Origin: an uncultured Prevotella sp.
GTDB taxonomy: Bacteria; Bacteroidota; Bacteroidia; Bacteroidales; Bacteroidaceae
DNA length: 55,278 nt
NCBI GenBank assembly: GCA_946405145.1
Contig: CAMJGE010000013.1
Coordinates: forward strand, 1-55,278
Direction: 5' to 3'
In this document: positions 34,709 through 45,231 of the stretch, piece by piece
How positions within the stretch are numbered: position 1 is the first letter of the stretch
Layout: every line of letters starts with the position of its first letter
Program-made: the position numbers and the translations under genes
Notes under the pieces: generated by a model
Databases searched by the model: none
Told to the model about the DNA's origin: nothing
Seen by the model: only the letters and a program-made list of their open reading frames with translations

Positions 34709-36082
34709 TTATTTACTATTTAATATCTTTGCAATTTCAGGAACCTGATTGTCAAGGTCTCCAGCTCCAAGCACTATCAGAACTTCAAAAGTGTGGTTCT
34801 TTACAAAACTAAGCACATTGTCCTTACGTATCATCTCCTTTTTCACACCTGGCTTCAGGTTGTCGTAGATGAGTTTTGAAGTGACACCTTCGATAGGTAA
34901 CTCACGAGCAGGATAAATCTCTGTGAGAATAACCTCATCCAGCTGACTCAGTGCATCAGCGAAGTCTTTATAGAAGTCGCGTGTGCGGGTATAGAGGTGA
35001 GGCTGGAATATCGCTGTGATATGCTTGTCTTTATACAATTCACGGATACTACGTGCACTTTGATAGATTTCCTTTGGATGGTGGGCATAATCACTTAAGA
35101 AGACAAGCTTGTCAGTCTTTATCTTAAAGTCAAAACGACGATCAACACCTCCATAAGTCTCCATGCCATGCTTTAGTTCCTCAGCGGTACAGCCGTTAAG
35201 TTGTGCCATAGCCATTGCTGCAATGCCATTCTCAATATTGATGGGAATAGGTTGTCCTAGGCTAACATCCTTGACGTTTTCAATAGGTGAGATGAAGTCG
35301 AAAGATATCTCTCCGTTTTCGATGCGGATGTTTTCTGCATGGAAGTCGCCCTCGTTGAGGCTATAGTCATAGCGGCGTACACCATCCTGCAGATGTTCTT
35401 TCATCTCGAGATTACGATGGATGATTAATGCACCTTCAGGTTGGATGAGTTCAGAATAGTGGCGGAAACTCTCTAGATATGCTTCTTTTGTGCCATAAAT
35501 ATCCAGATGGTCTGGGTCGGTGGATGTGATAACACTCATCCAGGGACGGAGCCAATGGAAAGAACGGTCAAACTCATCTGCCTCAATAACGACGTAATCA
35601 GAGTCGGAGAGGATGTAATTTGTGCCGTAGTTCTTAGATATACCTCCCAGGAAAGCGTTGCAATCCAGATGGCTCTGATGCATAATATGGGCACACATCG
35701 TAGATGTTGTGGTTTTACCATGTGTGCCTGCCACACAGAGTCCTTTGTGGGTTTTTGTCAACGTACCTAATACCTGAGCACGCTTCTGAATTTCAAAACC
35801 GTTCTCTTGGAAGAACCGCAACTCTTTATGATCTGCAGGAATGGCAGGTGTATAGATAACCAGGCACTCCTGTTGGTTTTTACAAGCTTGGGGAATCTGA
35901 TTAATATCCTCCTCATAATGGATAGACATTCCTTCTTTCTCCAACTGTCGTGTCAGATCGGAAGGGGTCTTATCGTAGCCTCCTACAATAAGACCTTTAT
36001 TCAGGAAGTATCGAGCGATGGCACTCATACCAATACCTCCTGCACCTACGAAATAGACAGATTTAATATCGTTTATATTCAT
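34709..36082 (-). CDS. murC: UDP-N-acetylmuramate-L-alanine ligase
   Basis: MurC (457 aa) adds L-Ala to UDP-MurNAc. The N-terminal FVGAGGIGMSAIARYFL binds the UDP substrate, AGTHGKTTTSTM is the ATP P-loop, DADEFDRSFH-like and DHLDIYGT lie in the central domain, and DYAHHPKEI marks the C-terminal domain. Its ATG overlaps the murG stop by four bases. It ends 12 bases before ftsQ. Confidence 0.97.
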   Translation of the reverse strand: MNINDIKSVYFVGAGGIGMSAIARYFLNKGLIVGGYDKTPSDLTRQLEKEGMSIHYEEDINQIPQACKNQQECLVIYTPAIPADHKELRFFQENGFEIQKRAQVLGTLTKTHKGLCVAGTHGKTTTSTMCAHIMHQSHLDCNAFLGGISKNYGTNYILSDSDYVVIEADEFDRSFHWLRPWMSVITSTDPDHLDIYGTKEAYLESFRHYSELIQPEGALIIHRNLEMKEHLQDGVRRYDYSLNEGDFHAENIRIENGEISFDFISPIENVKDVSLGQPIPINIENGIAAMAMAQLNGCTAEELKHGMETYGGVDRRFDFKIKTDKLVFLSDYAHHPKEIYQSARSIRELYKDKHITAIFQPHLYTRTRDFYKDFADALSQLDEVILTEIYPARELPIEGVTSKLIYDNLKPGVKKEMIRKDNVLSFVKNHTFEVLIVLGAGDLDNQVPEIAKILNSK

Positions 36083-37182
36083 TTTGCTAACTTAATAACT
36101 TCTTTTGCGATAATTTCTGCAGAGTCGGGGAGTGCTAACTTAAGCACGTTTTCACTGAGCGACTTCAACTTGTTTTCATCATTAACGGTTTTAACAGCCA
36201 ACTCTAACAAGGTTGCAGGAGCTTCCGCGTCTTTTACATAGATGGCTGCATCTTTATTGGCTAATGCCAGCGCATTCTTCGTCTGATGATCTTCTGCCAC
36301 ATTTGGACTTGGTACCAAGATGACCGGTTTGCCAATGAGACAGAATTCAGAGATACTGCTGGCACCGGCACGACTGATAACAAGATCAGCTGCTTTATAG
36401 GCAGTGCCCATGTCGGTGATGAAATCTGTTACTTTCAGGTTGGGCAGCTCCTCACCCTGAAGTCGTTTGGCAATCTCTTCACTATAGTATTTTCCTGTCT
36501 GCCAGATAAACTGTACACCTGAGTTCTTGACAATATCCAAATGCTGGAGTACACTTTCATTAATTGTTCTGGCTCCAAGACTTCCGCCTACCAAAAGTAT
36601 TGTCTTCTTGGAAGGATCGAATCCCATACTCTTGATTGCAGCTTCACGTGTGGTTGTCGTTTCAAGAAGTGCCTGACGTACAGGGTTTCCTGTCAAAATG
36701 ATTTTCTCTGCAGGAAAGAAACGTTCCATTCCTTCATAGGCAACACAGATCTTTGTAGCCTTCTTTGCCAAAAGTTTATTTGTAACGCCGGCATAAGAGT
36801 TTTGTTCCTGAATCAAGCAGGGGATACCCATTGCAGCAGCTTTGTTAAGGGTTGGACCGCTGGCATAACCGCCAACACCCACAGCTACCTGAGGCTTAAA
36901 CTCTTTGATAATCTGTTTCGCCATCCGTTGGCTCTTCCAGATTTTATAGAGTACCTTGATATTTCTCAGCAGATTCTTTCGGTCAAATCCACAAATGGGC
37001 AGACCTTTTATCTCATAACCAGCAGCAGGAACACGTTGCATTTCCATTCGTCCTAATGCTCCCACAAACAGGATTTTTGCATCAGGGCGTAGGGCTTTAA
37101 CTGCATTAGCGATAGATACAGCTGGGAAAATATGTCCACCTGTTCCACCTCCGCTAATAATGACTCTTAATTCTTTTTCCAT
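36079..37182 (-). CDS. murG: UDP-GlcNAc:lipid I N-acetylglucosaminyltransferase MurG
   Basis: MurG (367 aa) makes lipid II from lipid I at the cytoplasmic face of the membrane. The N-terminal GGGTGGHIFPAV loop, QEQNSYAGVTNK, GGSLGAR and the C-terminal ISRAGASSISEF donor-site motif are all present, giving a full-length GT28 glycosyltransferase. It is translationally coupled to murC. Confidence 0.97.
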   Translation of the reverse strand: MEKELRVIISGGGTGGHIFPAVSIANAVKALRPDAKILFVGALGRMEMQRVPAAGYEIKGLPICGFDRKNLLRNIKVLYKIWKSQRMAKQIIKEFKPQVAVGVGGYASGPTLNKAAAMGIPCLIQEQNSYAGVTNKLLAKKATKICVAYEGMERFFPAEKIILTGNPVRQALLETTTTREAAIKSMGFDPSKKTILLVGGSLGARTINESVLQHLDIVKNSGVQFIWQTGKYYSEEIAKRLQGEELPNLKVTDFITDMGTAYKAADLVISRAGASSISEFCLIGKPVILVPSPNVAEDHQTKNALALANKDAAIYVKDAEAPATLLELAVKTVNDENKLKSLSENVLKLALPDSAEIIAKEVIKLAK

Positions 37183-37223
37183 ACCCTTTTTCTATTTGCC
37201 TGCAAAATTACTAATTATATTTG

Positions 37224-38477
37224 TTAAACTGCTATTTTTTCAGGTCTTTTTTTTGCTGAACGACTAACACTCAGAATGACGCCGATGTAAGCGCAATTGA
37301 TGATGGTTGAAGTTCCACCTTTGCTGATGAGCGGGAGTGGCTGTCCTGTAACAGGAGCAATACCCACAGCTACGAGCATATTGAATGTGGCTTGAATGAC
37401 TAACAGCAGTGCTAATCCCATAACAAGGAAGGCTGGAAAGTTGTTCTCGCAGCGACTGGCTATTCTCGCAGCGCGATAAAGCAGTACGATATAAAGTAAC
37501 ACTACAAATGCAGCACCGAGAATACCTAACTCTTCAATTACAATAGCATAAATAAAGTCGGAAAATGCCTGTGAGAGGAAGTCACGTTCTACAGATTGCC
37601 CTGGTCCTTTCCCAATGATGTTGCTCGACACAATGGCTATATTGGCATGAGCTACCTGTGCATCTTTGTCAAGGTCGTAATCCTCAGGCGATATATCTTT
37701 CTTGTCGATGTGCTTGACAATACGGTTTCTCCAAGTAACGAAGCGGTGGAATACGCCACCTCCTTTAATGACTTTTGTATCAGTAGCACCACCATCCTGA
37801 ACAGCTTCCACTGTTTGTTTGTTCTCTTCATCCGAAGCTCCGATGCTACCCAATGTAAAGACCATTGTTAGAAAAATCGCTATAAGGACAGCGGCAAATC
37901 CAACCAGTTTTGCCATTTGTGTTAATGGTACACGACCGATAAACATCATCAGGAATATAACAGCAAACAACAATGCTGCTGTTGATAGGTTCTCTATACC
38001 AATAAGAGCTGCTGTAGGTAAGACGATGCAGAGGATATACTTGAAGGCTTTCTTATCAGCTCCGTCTTCGCGTTGCATGGCACTAAGGATCTGTGCCGTA
38101 ATGAGAACCATAGTTCCTTTGGCTATCTCGGAGGGCTGGAAGGTAACACCACCAGGTAGGGATATCACGCGGTTAGCACCATTGATCGACTCACCTCCAA
38201 TGAGAACCCAGAGGAGTGTCAGACCAGAGATGATAAGGAGGAATGGGGTCATCAGTTTGAAATAGCGGCAAGGTATGTTCAGGGTGATTACTGCCGCCAT
38301 TGCGCCTATGATGATTGTTACCGTATGGAAGGCTATCGGTCCGATATAGTTCTGGCTCTTATATGTCAGGTTGCTCGAAGCAGAGAATACCTCGACAATA
38401 CTGATCATACAGAGGAAGAAGAATACCATCCAAATGACCTTGTCTCCTTTGAAGATGTTACCTATTTTCTTATTCAT
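37224..38477 (-). CDS. ftsW: Lipid II-polymerizing SEDS protein FtsW
   Basis: FtsW (417 aa) is the septal peptidoglycan glycosyltransferase working with FtsI. It has about ten hydrophobic helices, the SEDS motif FQPSEIAKGTMVL, and TGQPLPLISKGGTS near the end. A charged extramembrane loop (residues about 215-275, with NKQTVEAVQDGG and HIDKKDISPEDYD) is long and typical of Bacteroidetes. The start is ATG at 38477; a TTG two codons upstream is less likely. The short gap to murD carries a CTAG-N5 repeat. Confidence 0.95.
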   Translation of the reverse strand: MNKKIGNIFKGDKVIWMVFFFLCMISIVEVFSASSNLTYKSQNYIGPIAFHTVTIIIGAMAAVITLNIPCRYFKLMTPFLLIISGLTLLWVLIGGESINGANRVISLPGGVTFQPSEIAKGTMVLITAQILSAMQREDGADKKAFKYILCIVLPTAALIGIENLSTAALLFAVIFLMMFIGRVPLTQMAKLVGFAAVLIAIFLTMVFTLGSIGASDEENKQTVEAVQDGGATDTKVIKGGGVFHRFVTWRNRIVKHIDKKDISPEDYDLDKDAQVAHANIAIVSSNIIGKGPGQSVERDFLSQAFSDFIYAIVIEELGILGAAFVVLLYIVLLYRAARIASRCENNFPAFLVMGLALLLVIQATFNMLVAVGIAPVTGQPLPLISKGGTSTIINCAYIGVILSVSRSAKKRPEKIAV

Positions 38478-38490
38478 ATCCAAGTATTTT

Positions 38491-38517
38491 CTAGTATAAC
38501 TAGTATTTCTGGATGAC
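38491..38517. repeat. CTAG-N5 repeat between murD and ftsW
   Basis: CTAG at 38491 and 38500, CTGG at 38509 and CTAA at 38518 form a 9-bp series that decays to the right and ends in the murD stop codon. It has the same unit design as the array inside the GH95 gene at 17370. Confidence 0.65.
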
Positions 38518-39849
38518 CTAAAGACTTCTTGCTATTGTCTTGAACTGTTCGCCTCGGTCTTCCATGTTTTTGAACAGGTCGAATGAGGCACAACAAGGAC
38601 TCAGAAGAACCGTCTCACCAGGCTTGGCCATCTCATAACAGGCTTGCATGCACTCTTTCATAGAATGGGTGTCTCGTACAGGAATACCTAGTTGGTCAAA
38701 GTTATCGTGAAGCTTCTGGTTGTCTGCGCCTAGGTAAACAATACCAGAGCACTTCTCCTTGACCAATGGCTTGATGGGGGTATAGTCGTTTCCTTTGTCC
38801 TTTCCACCGATAATCAGGATTACTTTTGTCTTCATAGCCTCCAATGCATACCAGCAGGCATCGACGTTGGTTGCCTTCGAATCGTTAATATATTGTACAC
38901 CGCGAACCATGCACACTTTCTCTAAACGGTGTTCTACACCAGGGAAATCGCCCAGGCTCTTACGAATCTCTTCTTTCCTAATACCTGCGATATCTGCAGC
39001 AATACCTGCGGCCAAGGAGTTGAAGATATTATGTTTTCCTGTCAGGCTCAGACTTTCTTGCTCCATATTGAATGGTTCGGGTTTCTCAATCTTATATTGA
39101 CCTTCTTCAATGTAACCGATGACACCCTTTTCTTTTAGTTCTGAGAAAGGATACTGGATTGACTTAATATCATATTTCTCCAATTCATGCTTGATGATAG
39201 GATCATCCGCCCAATAGATGAATGCATCATTGGGAGTCTGATTCTGGATGATACGCATCTTGGCATCAACATAGTTCTGCATCTCGAAGTTGTAACGATC
39301 CAGGTGGTCTGGCGTGATATTCAGCAAGATGGCAATATTAGCACGGAAATCGTACATGTTATCGAGTTGGAATGAACTTAACTCAATAATGTAGTATTCA
39401 TGCGGATCCTCAGCCACCTGAAGTGCCAGAGAGTTCCCGATGTTTCCAGCCAGGCCAGCATCATATCCTGCCTCTTTGAAGATATGATAGATAAGCGACG
39501 TGGTGGTGGTCTTACCGTTTGACCCTGTAATACAGATCATCTTCGAGTGGGTATATCGACCTGCAAATTCTATCTCACTGATGATATGAATACCTTTTGC
39601 AATGGCTTTTTTAACCATCGGAGCCGTTTCAGGAATGCCGGGACTCTTAATGATCTCGTCGGCATTTAGGATCTTCTCCTCTGTGTGTTGTCCTTCTTCC
39701 CACTCAATATGGCGATCGTCAAGCATCTTTTTGTATTTGTCCGCAATCTTCGACATGTCGGAGACAAATACGTCGAAACCTTCTTTTTTGGCAAGAACAG
39801 CTGCACCTGCACCACTTTCTCCTGCTCCTAATATAACGATTCTTTTCAT
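38518..39849 (-). CDS. murD: UDP-N-acetylmuramoyl-L-alanine-D-glutamate ligase
   Basis: MurD (443 aa) adds D-Glu to the muropeptide precursor. It opens with IVILGAGESGAGAAVLAKKEG, has the P-loop ITGSNGKTTTTSL, NITPDHLDRYN in the central domain and INDSKATNVDA at the C-terminal domain boundary. The gene is one base from mraY upstream. Confidence 0.97.
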   Translation of the reverse strand: MKRIVILGAGESGAGAAVLAKKEGFDVFVSDMSKIADKYKKMLDDRHIEWEEGQHTEEKILNADEIIKSPGIPETAPMVKKAIAKGIHIISEIEFAGRYTHSKMICITGSNGKTTTTSLIYHIFKEAGYDAGLAGNIGNSLALQVAEDPHEYYIIELSSFQLDNMYDFRANIAILLNITPDHLDRYNFEMQNYVDAKMRIIQNQTPNDAFIYWADDPIIKHELEKYDIKSIQYPFSELKEKGVIGYIEEGQYKIEKPEPFNMEQESLSLTGKHNIFNSLAAGIAADIAGIRKEEIRKSLGDFPGVEHRLEKVCMVRGVQYINDSKATNVDACWYALEAMKTKVILIIGGKDKGNDYTPIKPLVKEKCSGIVYLGADNQKLHDNFDQLGIPVRDTHSMKECMQACYEMAKPGETVLLSPCCASFDLFKNMEDRGEQFKTIARSL

Positions 39850-39850
39850 C

Positions 39851-41122
39851 TTATCTCATCTTTAATGTTATCAGTGTTAAAGCCGCTAGGATAATTGAAG
39901 TAATCCAAAAGCGGATGGTAATCTTTGACTCATGGAACGGACGATGTGGCCAGCCTTTTAAGATGTATTGGCTGGTAGCGTCGAGTTGTGAGTCCAGTTT
40001 ACGGAAATTATCATGTATAGGCGTTGCGCGAAATACGCGAACACGCTTTCCTTTCTTTTTCTGGATCTTGAACCATTGTGTCTGGATAATAACGCTCAGA
40101 CTCTCAACAAAGAATATGCCACAAAGGATAGGCAGCAATAATTCCTTGTGGATGATAACCGCACACACGCCAATAATACCTCCAATGGTCAGTGAGCCTG
40201 TGTCGCCCATAAAGATTTGTGCAGGGAATGCATTATACCAAAGGAAACCAATCATTGCTCCTACAAATGCGCATAGGAACACAACCAACTCCTCAGAATG
40301 GGGTATGTACATAATATCGAAGTAAGAGGCATAGCCAATGTGTGACGATACGTATGCTAAGATACCTAATGCCACACCAACAATGGCAGAATTGCCCGCA
40401 CACATACCATCCATGCCATCGTTAAGGTTTGCACCGTTTGATACTGCAGTTACCACAAAGATGGTCATCAAAACAAAGAGCATCCATCCTGCTGCGACTT
40501 TATATCTGCCACAGAATCCCATGACACTGGAATAATTAAGATTGTGGTTCTTGATAAAAGGTATTGTTGTCTGGAGTGACTTCACAGCCTCACTTTTGTG
40601 CTTTACTACAACTTCCTTGTTCTCAACCTTTACATCCATATTTTCACGGACAACGGCATCAGGGCTGAGCCAAAGCGTGAGACCTACGATGAACCCAATA
40701 CTTATCTGACCTACAATCTTATATTTGCCTTTCAACCCATCCTTGTTGCGGCGGAATATCTTGATATAGTCGTCGAGAAATCCGAGGAATCCAAGCCACA
40801 GCGTAGTAATCACCATCAAAATGAGATAGATATTACGGACACGGCCTAACAGAATGACGGGTACAAGGATACTTACGATAATAACGATACCCCCCATTGT
40901 TGGTACACCTTTTTTCTCTACGCCAAATGGATCAATACTTGGATCTCGTTCTGTTTCATATATTTTTTTCCGCTTCATCCATTTGATAAAGCGCTCACCA
41001 AACCATGCTGAGATCAGCAGTGATAAGATGAGAGTCAAAAGAGATCGGAATGAAATATAGGACCACATGTGTGACCCAGGAATATTGTACTGATCAAGGA
41101 ATCTAAACAAATAGTACAGCAT
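39851..41122 (-). CDS. mraY: Phospho-N-acetylmuramoyl-pentapeptide transferase MraY
   Basis: MraY (423 aa) transfers phospho-MurNAc-pentapeptide to undecaprenyl phosphate, making lipid I. It has about ten membrane helices and the motifs GVPTMGG, FLDDYIK (catalytic Asp pair), NGANLNDGMDGMCAG and FMGDTGSLTIGG. It is longer than the usual 360 aa because of an extra loop (about residues 175-225), as normal in this phylum. The frame continues 18 codons upstream over the end of murE; ATG at 41122, giving MLYYLFRFLD, matches the family start. Confidence 0.96.
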   Translation of the reverse strand: MLYYLFRFLDQYNIPGSHMWSYISFRSLLTLILSLLISAWFGERFIKWMKRKKIYETERDPSIDPFGVEKKGVPTMGGIVIIVSILVPVILLGRVRNIYLILMVITTLWLGFLGFLDDYIKIFRRNKDGLKGKYKIVGQISIGFIVGLTLWLSPDAVVRENMDVKVENKEVVVKHKSEAVKSLQTTIPFIKNHNLNYSSVMGFCGRYKVAAGWMLFVLMTIFVVTAVSNGANLNDGMDGMCAGNSAIVGVALGILAYVSSHIGYASYFDIMYIPHSEELVVFLCAFVGAMIGFLWYNAFPAQIFMGDTGSLTIGGIIGVCAVIIHKELLLPILCGIFFVESLSVIIQTQWFKIQKKKGKRVRVFRATPIHDNFRKLDSQLDATSQYILKGWPHRPFHESKITIRFWITSIILAALTLITLKMR

Positions 41123-41135
41123 AGGAATTAATTTT

Positions 41136-42587
41136 TTAGGCATTAAATATTTCGCGAACAACTTCCTTATCATCAAAGTGATGCTTTACACCTTGAATCT
41201 CCTGATAGTCCTCATGGCCTTTTCCTGCAATGAGAATAACATCGCCCTTCTCCGCCATCATACAGGCCGTACGAATAGCTTCGCGACGATCTACGATACT
41301 TATCACTTTTTTCATTTGTTTACTGTCAAGCCCTGCCAGCATATCATTAATGATATCCTGGGGGTCCTCAAAGCGAGGGTTATCGCTGGTAATGATGACT
41401 TTGTCACTCTGTTTGACAGCTTCTTGTGCCATGAGAGGGCGTTTACCTTTATCACGATTCCCACCTGCACCACAAACAGTAATTACCTTACCTTTGCCAT
41501 CTAATACCTCATGTATGGCGTTTAGTACATTCTCTAAAGCGTCGGGAGTGTGAGCATAGTCAACAATAGCAGTGTACCCCTCTGGTGAGTGGATAGGCTC
41601 CAGACGTCCGTTCACACTCTTCAATGTACTCAGAATGACCAAGATATCTTCTGGCTTCTTACCCAGCATGACAGCTGCTCCATAGACAGCAAGCAGATTG
41701 CTGACATTAAACTTTCCAATAAATTGGACGCCAACCTCCTTGCCGTTGATGTCCAGATACATTCCTTCGAAGTGACACTCGATGATCTTTGCCTTGAAAT
41801 CGGCCATCGTGCGTGTAGAGTATGTCTTGATCTGCGCCTTGCAGTTCTGAACCATTATTGAACCATTCTTGTCATCAGCATTGGTGATAGCGAAAGCATC
41901 TTTGTCCAATCCGTCAAAGAAGGCCTTCTTGGCATTGCGATAATTTTCGAAGGTTCCGTGATAGTCCAAGTGGTCGCGTGTGAGGTTGGTAAAGACACCT
42001 CCTGTAAATCTCAGTCCGCCGATACGTTTCTGGGCGATGGCATGGCTGCTACATTCCATAAAAGCATATTCACAGCCTGCCTCTACCATTTTAGCAAGTA
42101 AATGGTTAAGCTCAACAGGATCGGGTGTTGTGTGATCGGCCGGGATTGCTTCACCCTCTATGTAGTTACATACAGTGGAGAGCAATCCGCATTTGTGGCC
42201 GAACTTTCTGAACATATTATATAATAAGGTAGCTATGGTAGTCTTACCATTGGTGCCTGTTACTCCAACTAGTTTCAGCTTGTTTGAAGGATCTCCATAG
42301 AATTGGGTAGCAACTTTTCCTACATTGTCCTCAGTTGATTCAACAGCGATGTAAGTGATACCTGGTTCACGCTTGTTGGGGAAATATTCGCAGAGCACAG
42401 CCACTGCACCCAGTTCAATGGCCTTTGGAATGAATTTATGTCCATCAGTCTGAGTGCCAGGGATGGCTATAAAGAGATGACCCTTCTCGATCTTTCGGGA
42501 ATCGATATTCACACCTGTGATTTCGACCTCTGTATCACCAAGGACATTGAGGACTTCTACGTTTTTTAGCAGTTCATTCAGTTTCAT
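41136..42587 (-). CDS. murE: UDP-MurNAc-tripeptide synthetase MurE
   Basis: MurE (483 aa) adds the third amino acid of the stem peptide. [17 protein letters not shown] is the P-loop. The motif DNPRFEDP in the C-terminal domain carries the DNPR signature that indicates meso-diaminopimelate rather than lysine. The start is ATG at 42587, just after the ftsI stop; an ATG 13 codons upstream would overlap ftsI and add residues not typical of the family. Confidence 0.96.
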   Translation of the reverse strand: MKLNELLKNVEVLNVLGDTEVEITGVNIDSRKIEKGHLFIAIPGTQTDGHKFIPKAIELGAVAVLCEYFPNKREPGITYIAVESTEDNVGKVATQFYGDPSNKLKLVGVTGTNGKTTIATLLYNMFRKFGHKCGLLSTVCNYIEGEAIPADHTTPDPVELNHLLAKMVEAGCEYAFMECSSHAIAQKRIGGLRFTGGVFTNLTRDHLDYHGTFENYRNAKKAFFDGLDKDAFAITNADDKNGSIMVQNCKAQIKTYSTRTMADFKAKIIECHFEGMYLDINGKEVGVQFIGKFNVSNLLAVYGAAVMLGKKPEDILVILSTLKSVNGRLEPIHSPEGYTAIVDYAHTPDALENVLNAIHEVLDGKGKVITVCGAGGNRDKGKRPLMAQEAVKQSDKVIITSDNPRFEDPQDIINDMLAGLDSKQMKKVISIVDRREAIRTACMMAEKGDVILIAGKGHEDYQEIQGVKHHFDDKEVVREIFNA

Positions 42588-42604
42588 ATCTTTATTCTTT
42601 AATT

Positions 42605-44728
42605 TTATTCCAAATATAGTTCGCATCTCATACCCTCTTTAATGGCGGTACCAGCATAGATGCTTTGTGATTTGACTTTACCTCGGCCATGGATTCTGGT
42701 TCTTACGCCACGTGACTCAAGCAGATAGACTGCGTCTCTAGCTCCCATGCCTATCACATCGGGTATAATGTTTTTATTAGAATTGATTTTAGGATCCACC
42801 ATTTCATTTTTTACACCTAGGTCTTTTAAGACATAATTGGTTGCTGCAATGTTGCTACTTTTTACATCAGGTACTAAGCGAGAAGTTGAGTCGCGAGCAT
42901 CTTTGACGCTTCGTCTGAGGTTCTGGGCCATGACACCTTCTGCTATATGGTGAAAAACAACACCGCTCATACCGCCACCTGATGCTGGCAATCCTGATTT
43001 CTTGATGCAGACAATACAGGTGTAACGTGGATTGTCTGCAGGGAAGAATCCTGCAAATGACAACCAGTAACGAGTTGTACCAGAATGATAACCGCCATAT
43101 TGATCGGCAACTTGAGCTGTACCTGTCTTTCCTGCCACCTTGAATGACTTGGAACCGGCTTTTCGCCCTAATCCCTGACTGACAACATGCTCCAAAATTG
43201 TCTGCATGGTCTTGATGGCCTGTGGCTTGGCAATGCGTTCCTTTAAGACAACGGGCTCAAATTCCCTTACAACCTCACCGTCCTTCATGATCTGTTTAAC
43301 AAATCGAGGTTGCATCATCTTTCCATTGTTGGCAATCGCGTTATAGAAGGTGACGGTATTAATTGGCGCAATCTGAGTCTCATAACCAATGCTCATCCAA
43401 GGCAGTGTAGTCTTACTCCAATATTTCGTACGGTCGGTAGTCTTGGTATCTGGCATTCGGATCATCGGGGGATGGTAACCAACGATAGGTATCTTTAAAT
43501 CTTCATGGATACCTATACGGTAGAGTCCCTCAACGTATTTCTTAGGGTTGTGACCATAATATTTATCGATGAGGTAACTGACGCCGATGTTCGAGCTGAC
43601 CTCCAAGGCGCGAGCCACATTAATCGTGCCATAGCCGCCACGACGCCAGTTATGGTCCTTCATCGGACGGCCATGCATCTCCATCACACCGCAGCCGGTT
43701 GGAATGGTCATGGTGGTATCGATGGTGCCGTCATCAAGAGCAACGAGGAAGGAGGCTACTTTAAATACTGAGCCAGGCTCACAGCGATAGCTGACAGCAT
43801 TATTTACCATCTCATGATATTCTCCATCTGCACCGCGTGTCATATTGACAATAGCTTTCACGTCACCTGTCTTTACTTCCATCAGGATCACAACGCCCAT
43901 TTCACCGTTTACTTGTGGATCTTTTAGTTCGTCGATGAGGGCGCGTTCTGCCAGATCCTGCATACTGACATCAATAGTTGTTACAATATCGTAACCATTG
44001 ATTGGTGTTTGTACAGGAATATCCATGTATTTGTTGAGAACCTTACGACGATGCATAATACCATTGGTTCCGCGCAGGATGGAATCGAAAGATAACTCTA
44101 AACCGTTCTTTGCACTATCCATTGCTCCAAACAAGGATCCGATAGTACGTTGGGCGAGCGTGCCAAAAGGATGATTACGTGAGTTATATTCTTCCCAATG
44201 GAAGCCACCTTTATATATGGGCTCCCTGAAGATAGGCAACTTACGTACTTCACAGAAGGTGTTATAGTCGATACGACGAGGCCAGATAGGCCAATGACGG
44301 GCTCCGACCTTGCCATTTTTCATAACCTTTCGCTTACCAGCCAATAAGTAGTCCTTAAAGTCTGCAATAGTCCTTGATGGGAAAATCTGGTTCAGTTCAT
44401 ATGCAATGCTGTCAATCTTCTCTGCCCATATGGAATCACGCTTGTGAATACCGATGGAATCGTCTGTTCCAGCTTGGAAATCCATATAGATCTTATATTC
44501 AGGAAGACTACTTGCCATCAACTGACCATCGCAACTCAGGATATTTCCACGATTGGGCTTTACACTTACGCTATCACGCTTCAGCCTTGAGGCCACCTGG
44601 CTCCAATAATCTTTTTTAGCCGTCATGATATACATGGCTTTACCCACAATGGCAAAACCAATGAATGTCAGCACTACTGCTATTGCAAAGTAGCGGGGCA
44701 TGACCTTATCACTTTTGAACTTACTCAT
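42605..44728 (-). CDS. ftsI: Septal peptidoglycan transpeptidase FtsI (PBP3), with PASTA domain
   Basis: A 707-aa class B penicillin-binding protein. It has an N-terminal membrane helix (about 10-30), the non-penicillin-binding pedestal domain, and the transpeptidase domain with SVFK (Ser320, Lys323), SSN in EVSSNIGV near 375, and KTGTAQ near 533. A C-terminal PASTA domain (about 645-707, [20 protein letters not shown]) follows. PASTA domains on FtsI are common in Bacteroidetes and Firmicutes. It works with FtsW, encoded in the same operon. Confidence 0.95.
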   Translation of the reverse strand: MSKFKSDKVMPRYFAIAVVLTFIGFAIVGKAMYIMTAKKDYWSQVASRLKRDSVSVKPNRGNILSCDGQLMASSLPEYKIYMDFQAGTDDSIGIHKRDSIWAEKIDSIAYELNQIFPSRTIADFKDYLLAGKRKVMKNGKVGARHWPIWPRRIDYNTFCEVRKLPIFREPIYKGGFHWEEYNSRNHPFGTLAQRTIGSLFGAMDSAKNGLELSFDSILRGTNGIMHRRKVLNKYMDIPVQTPINGYDIVTTIDVSMQDLAERALIDELKDPQVNGEMGVVILMEVKTGDVKAIVNMTRGADGEYHEMVNNAVSYRCEPGSVFKVASFLVALDDGTIDTTMTIPTGCGVMEMHGRPMKDHNWRRGGYGTINVARALEVSSNIGVSYLIDKYYGHNPKKYVEGLYRIGIHEDLKIPIVGYHPPMIRMPDTKTTDRTKYWSKTTLPWMSIGYETQIAPINTVTFYNAIANNGKMMQPRFVKQIMKDGEVVREFEPVVLKERIAKPQAIKTMQTILEHVVSQGLGRKAGSKSFKVAGKTGTAQVADQYGGYHSGTTRYWLSFAGFFPADNPRYTCIVCIKKSGLPASGGGMSGVVFHHIAEGVMAQNLRRSVKDARDSTSRLVPDVKSSNIAATNYVLKDLGVKNEMVDPKINSNKNIIPDVIGMGARDAVYLLESRGVRTRIHGRGKVKSQSIYAGTAIKEGMRCELYLE

Positions 44729-44736
44729 ACCTGATG

Positions 44737-45228
44737 TTATTCGGCTACATTAATAATATAAGGTGGCTGATCTGCAATGTGGAGCAGACTGTCCTTGTTC
44801 TGTTTGAGTGCGTCGAGCACATGGCTCTCGCGGCTTTTCTCTGTAAGAGTACTGGAACTGGAAAGTGCCTTGTATTTTGCATCAAGCAACTCCTTCTCCA
44901 ACCTGTCAATGGTCAGCATGTCTTGCTGGCATTGGTATCTGACGGCAACATAGACAATACAGAATACTACCATTAGCACAAAGAGCCAGATTTGGCGACG
45001 AACCATGTCTGCTGTCAGGAAATCACCACCGAGGATTGTTCTTAGGCTCATAGAAGAATTTGGCTTGGGATCTTCCTCCTTAGCCTTCTCCTTGATTAAC
45101 TGGATGGTTTTCTTTGCCTGCTCCTTCATCTCGGCAGCCTCTTCTTTGAGGCTGACTTCCTCCTGACCAGCTGGTTCTTCTACCACTATCTCTTGCATCT
45201 CCAATTCTATATCGTCTTTCTTCTTCAT
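44737..45228 (-). CDS. ftsL: FtsL-like division protein
   Basis: A 163-aa protein at the ftsL position between rsmH and ftsI. It has an acidic/charged cytoplasmic region of about 80 residues, rich in Glu and Lys, a single membrane helix (about 82-102, IWLFVLMVVFCIVYVAVRY), and a short periplasmic coiled segment with DRLEKELLDAKYKALSSSS. FtsL proteins diverge strongly, so topology and position are the main evidence. The cytoplasmic part is much longer than in Escherichia coli FtsL. Confidence 0.8.
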   Translation of the reverse strand: MKKKDDIELEMQEIVVEEPAGQEEVSLKEEAAEMKEQAKKTIQLIKEKAKEEDPKPNSSMSLRTILGGDFLTADMVRRQIWLFVLMVVFCIVYVAVRYQCQQDMLTIDRLEKELLDAKYKALSSSSTLTEKSRESHVLDALKQNKDSLLHIADQPPYIINVAE

Positions 45229-45231
45229 AAA

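Noticed and set aside
34724..34731. Plus-strand TATCTTTG at the 3' end of murC, a possible antisense promoter
   Set aside because: It consists of the last murC codons on the other strand, no plus-strand gene follows, and no -33 element was seen; treated as chance.
39851..41122. Long MraY and long FtsW loop as signs of insertion
   Set aside because: Both are longer than Escherichia coli forms, but this is usual in the phylum and catalytic motifs are intact.
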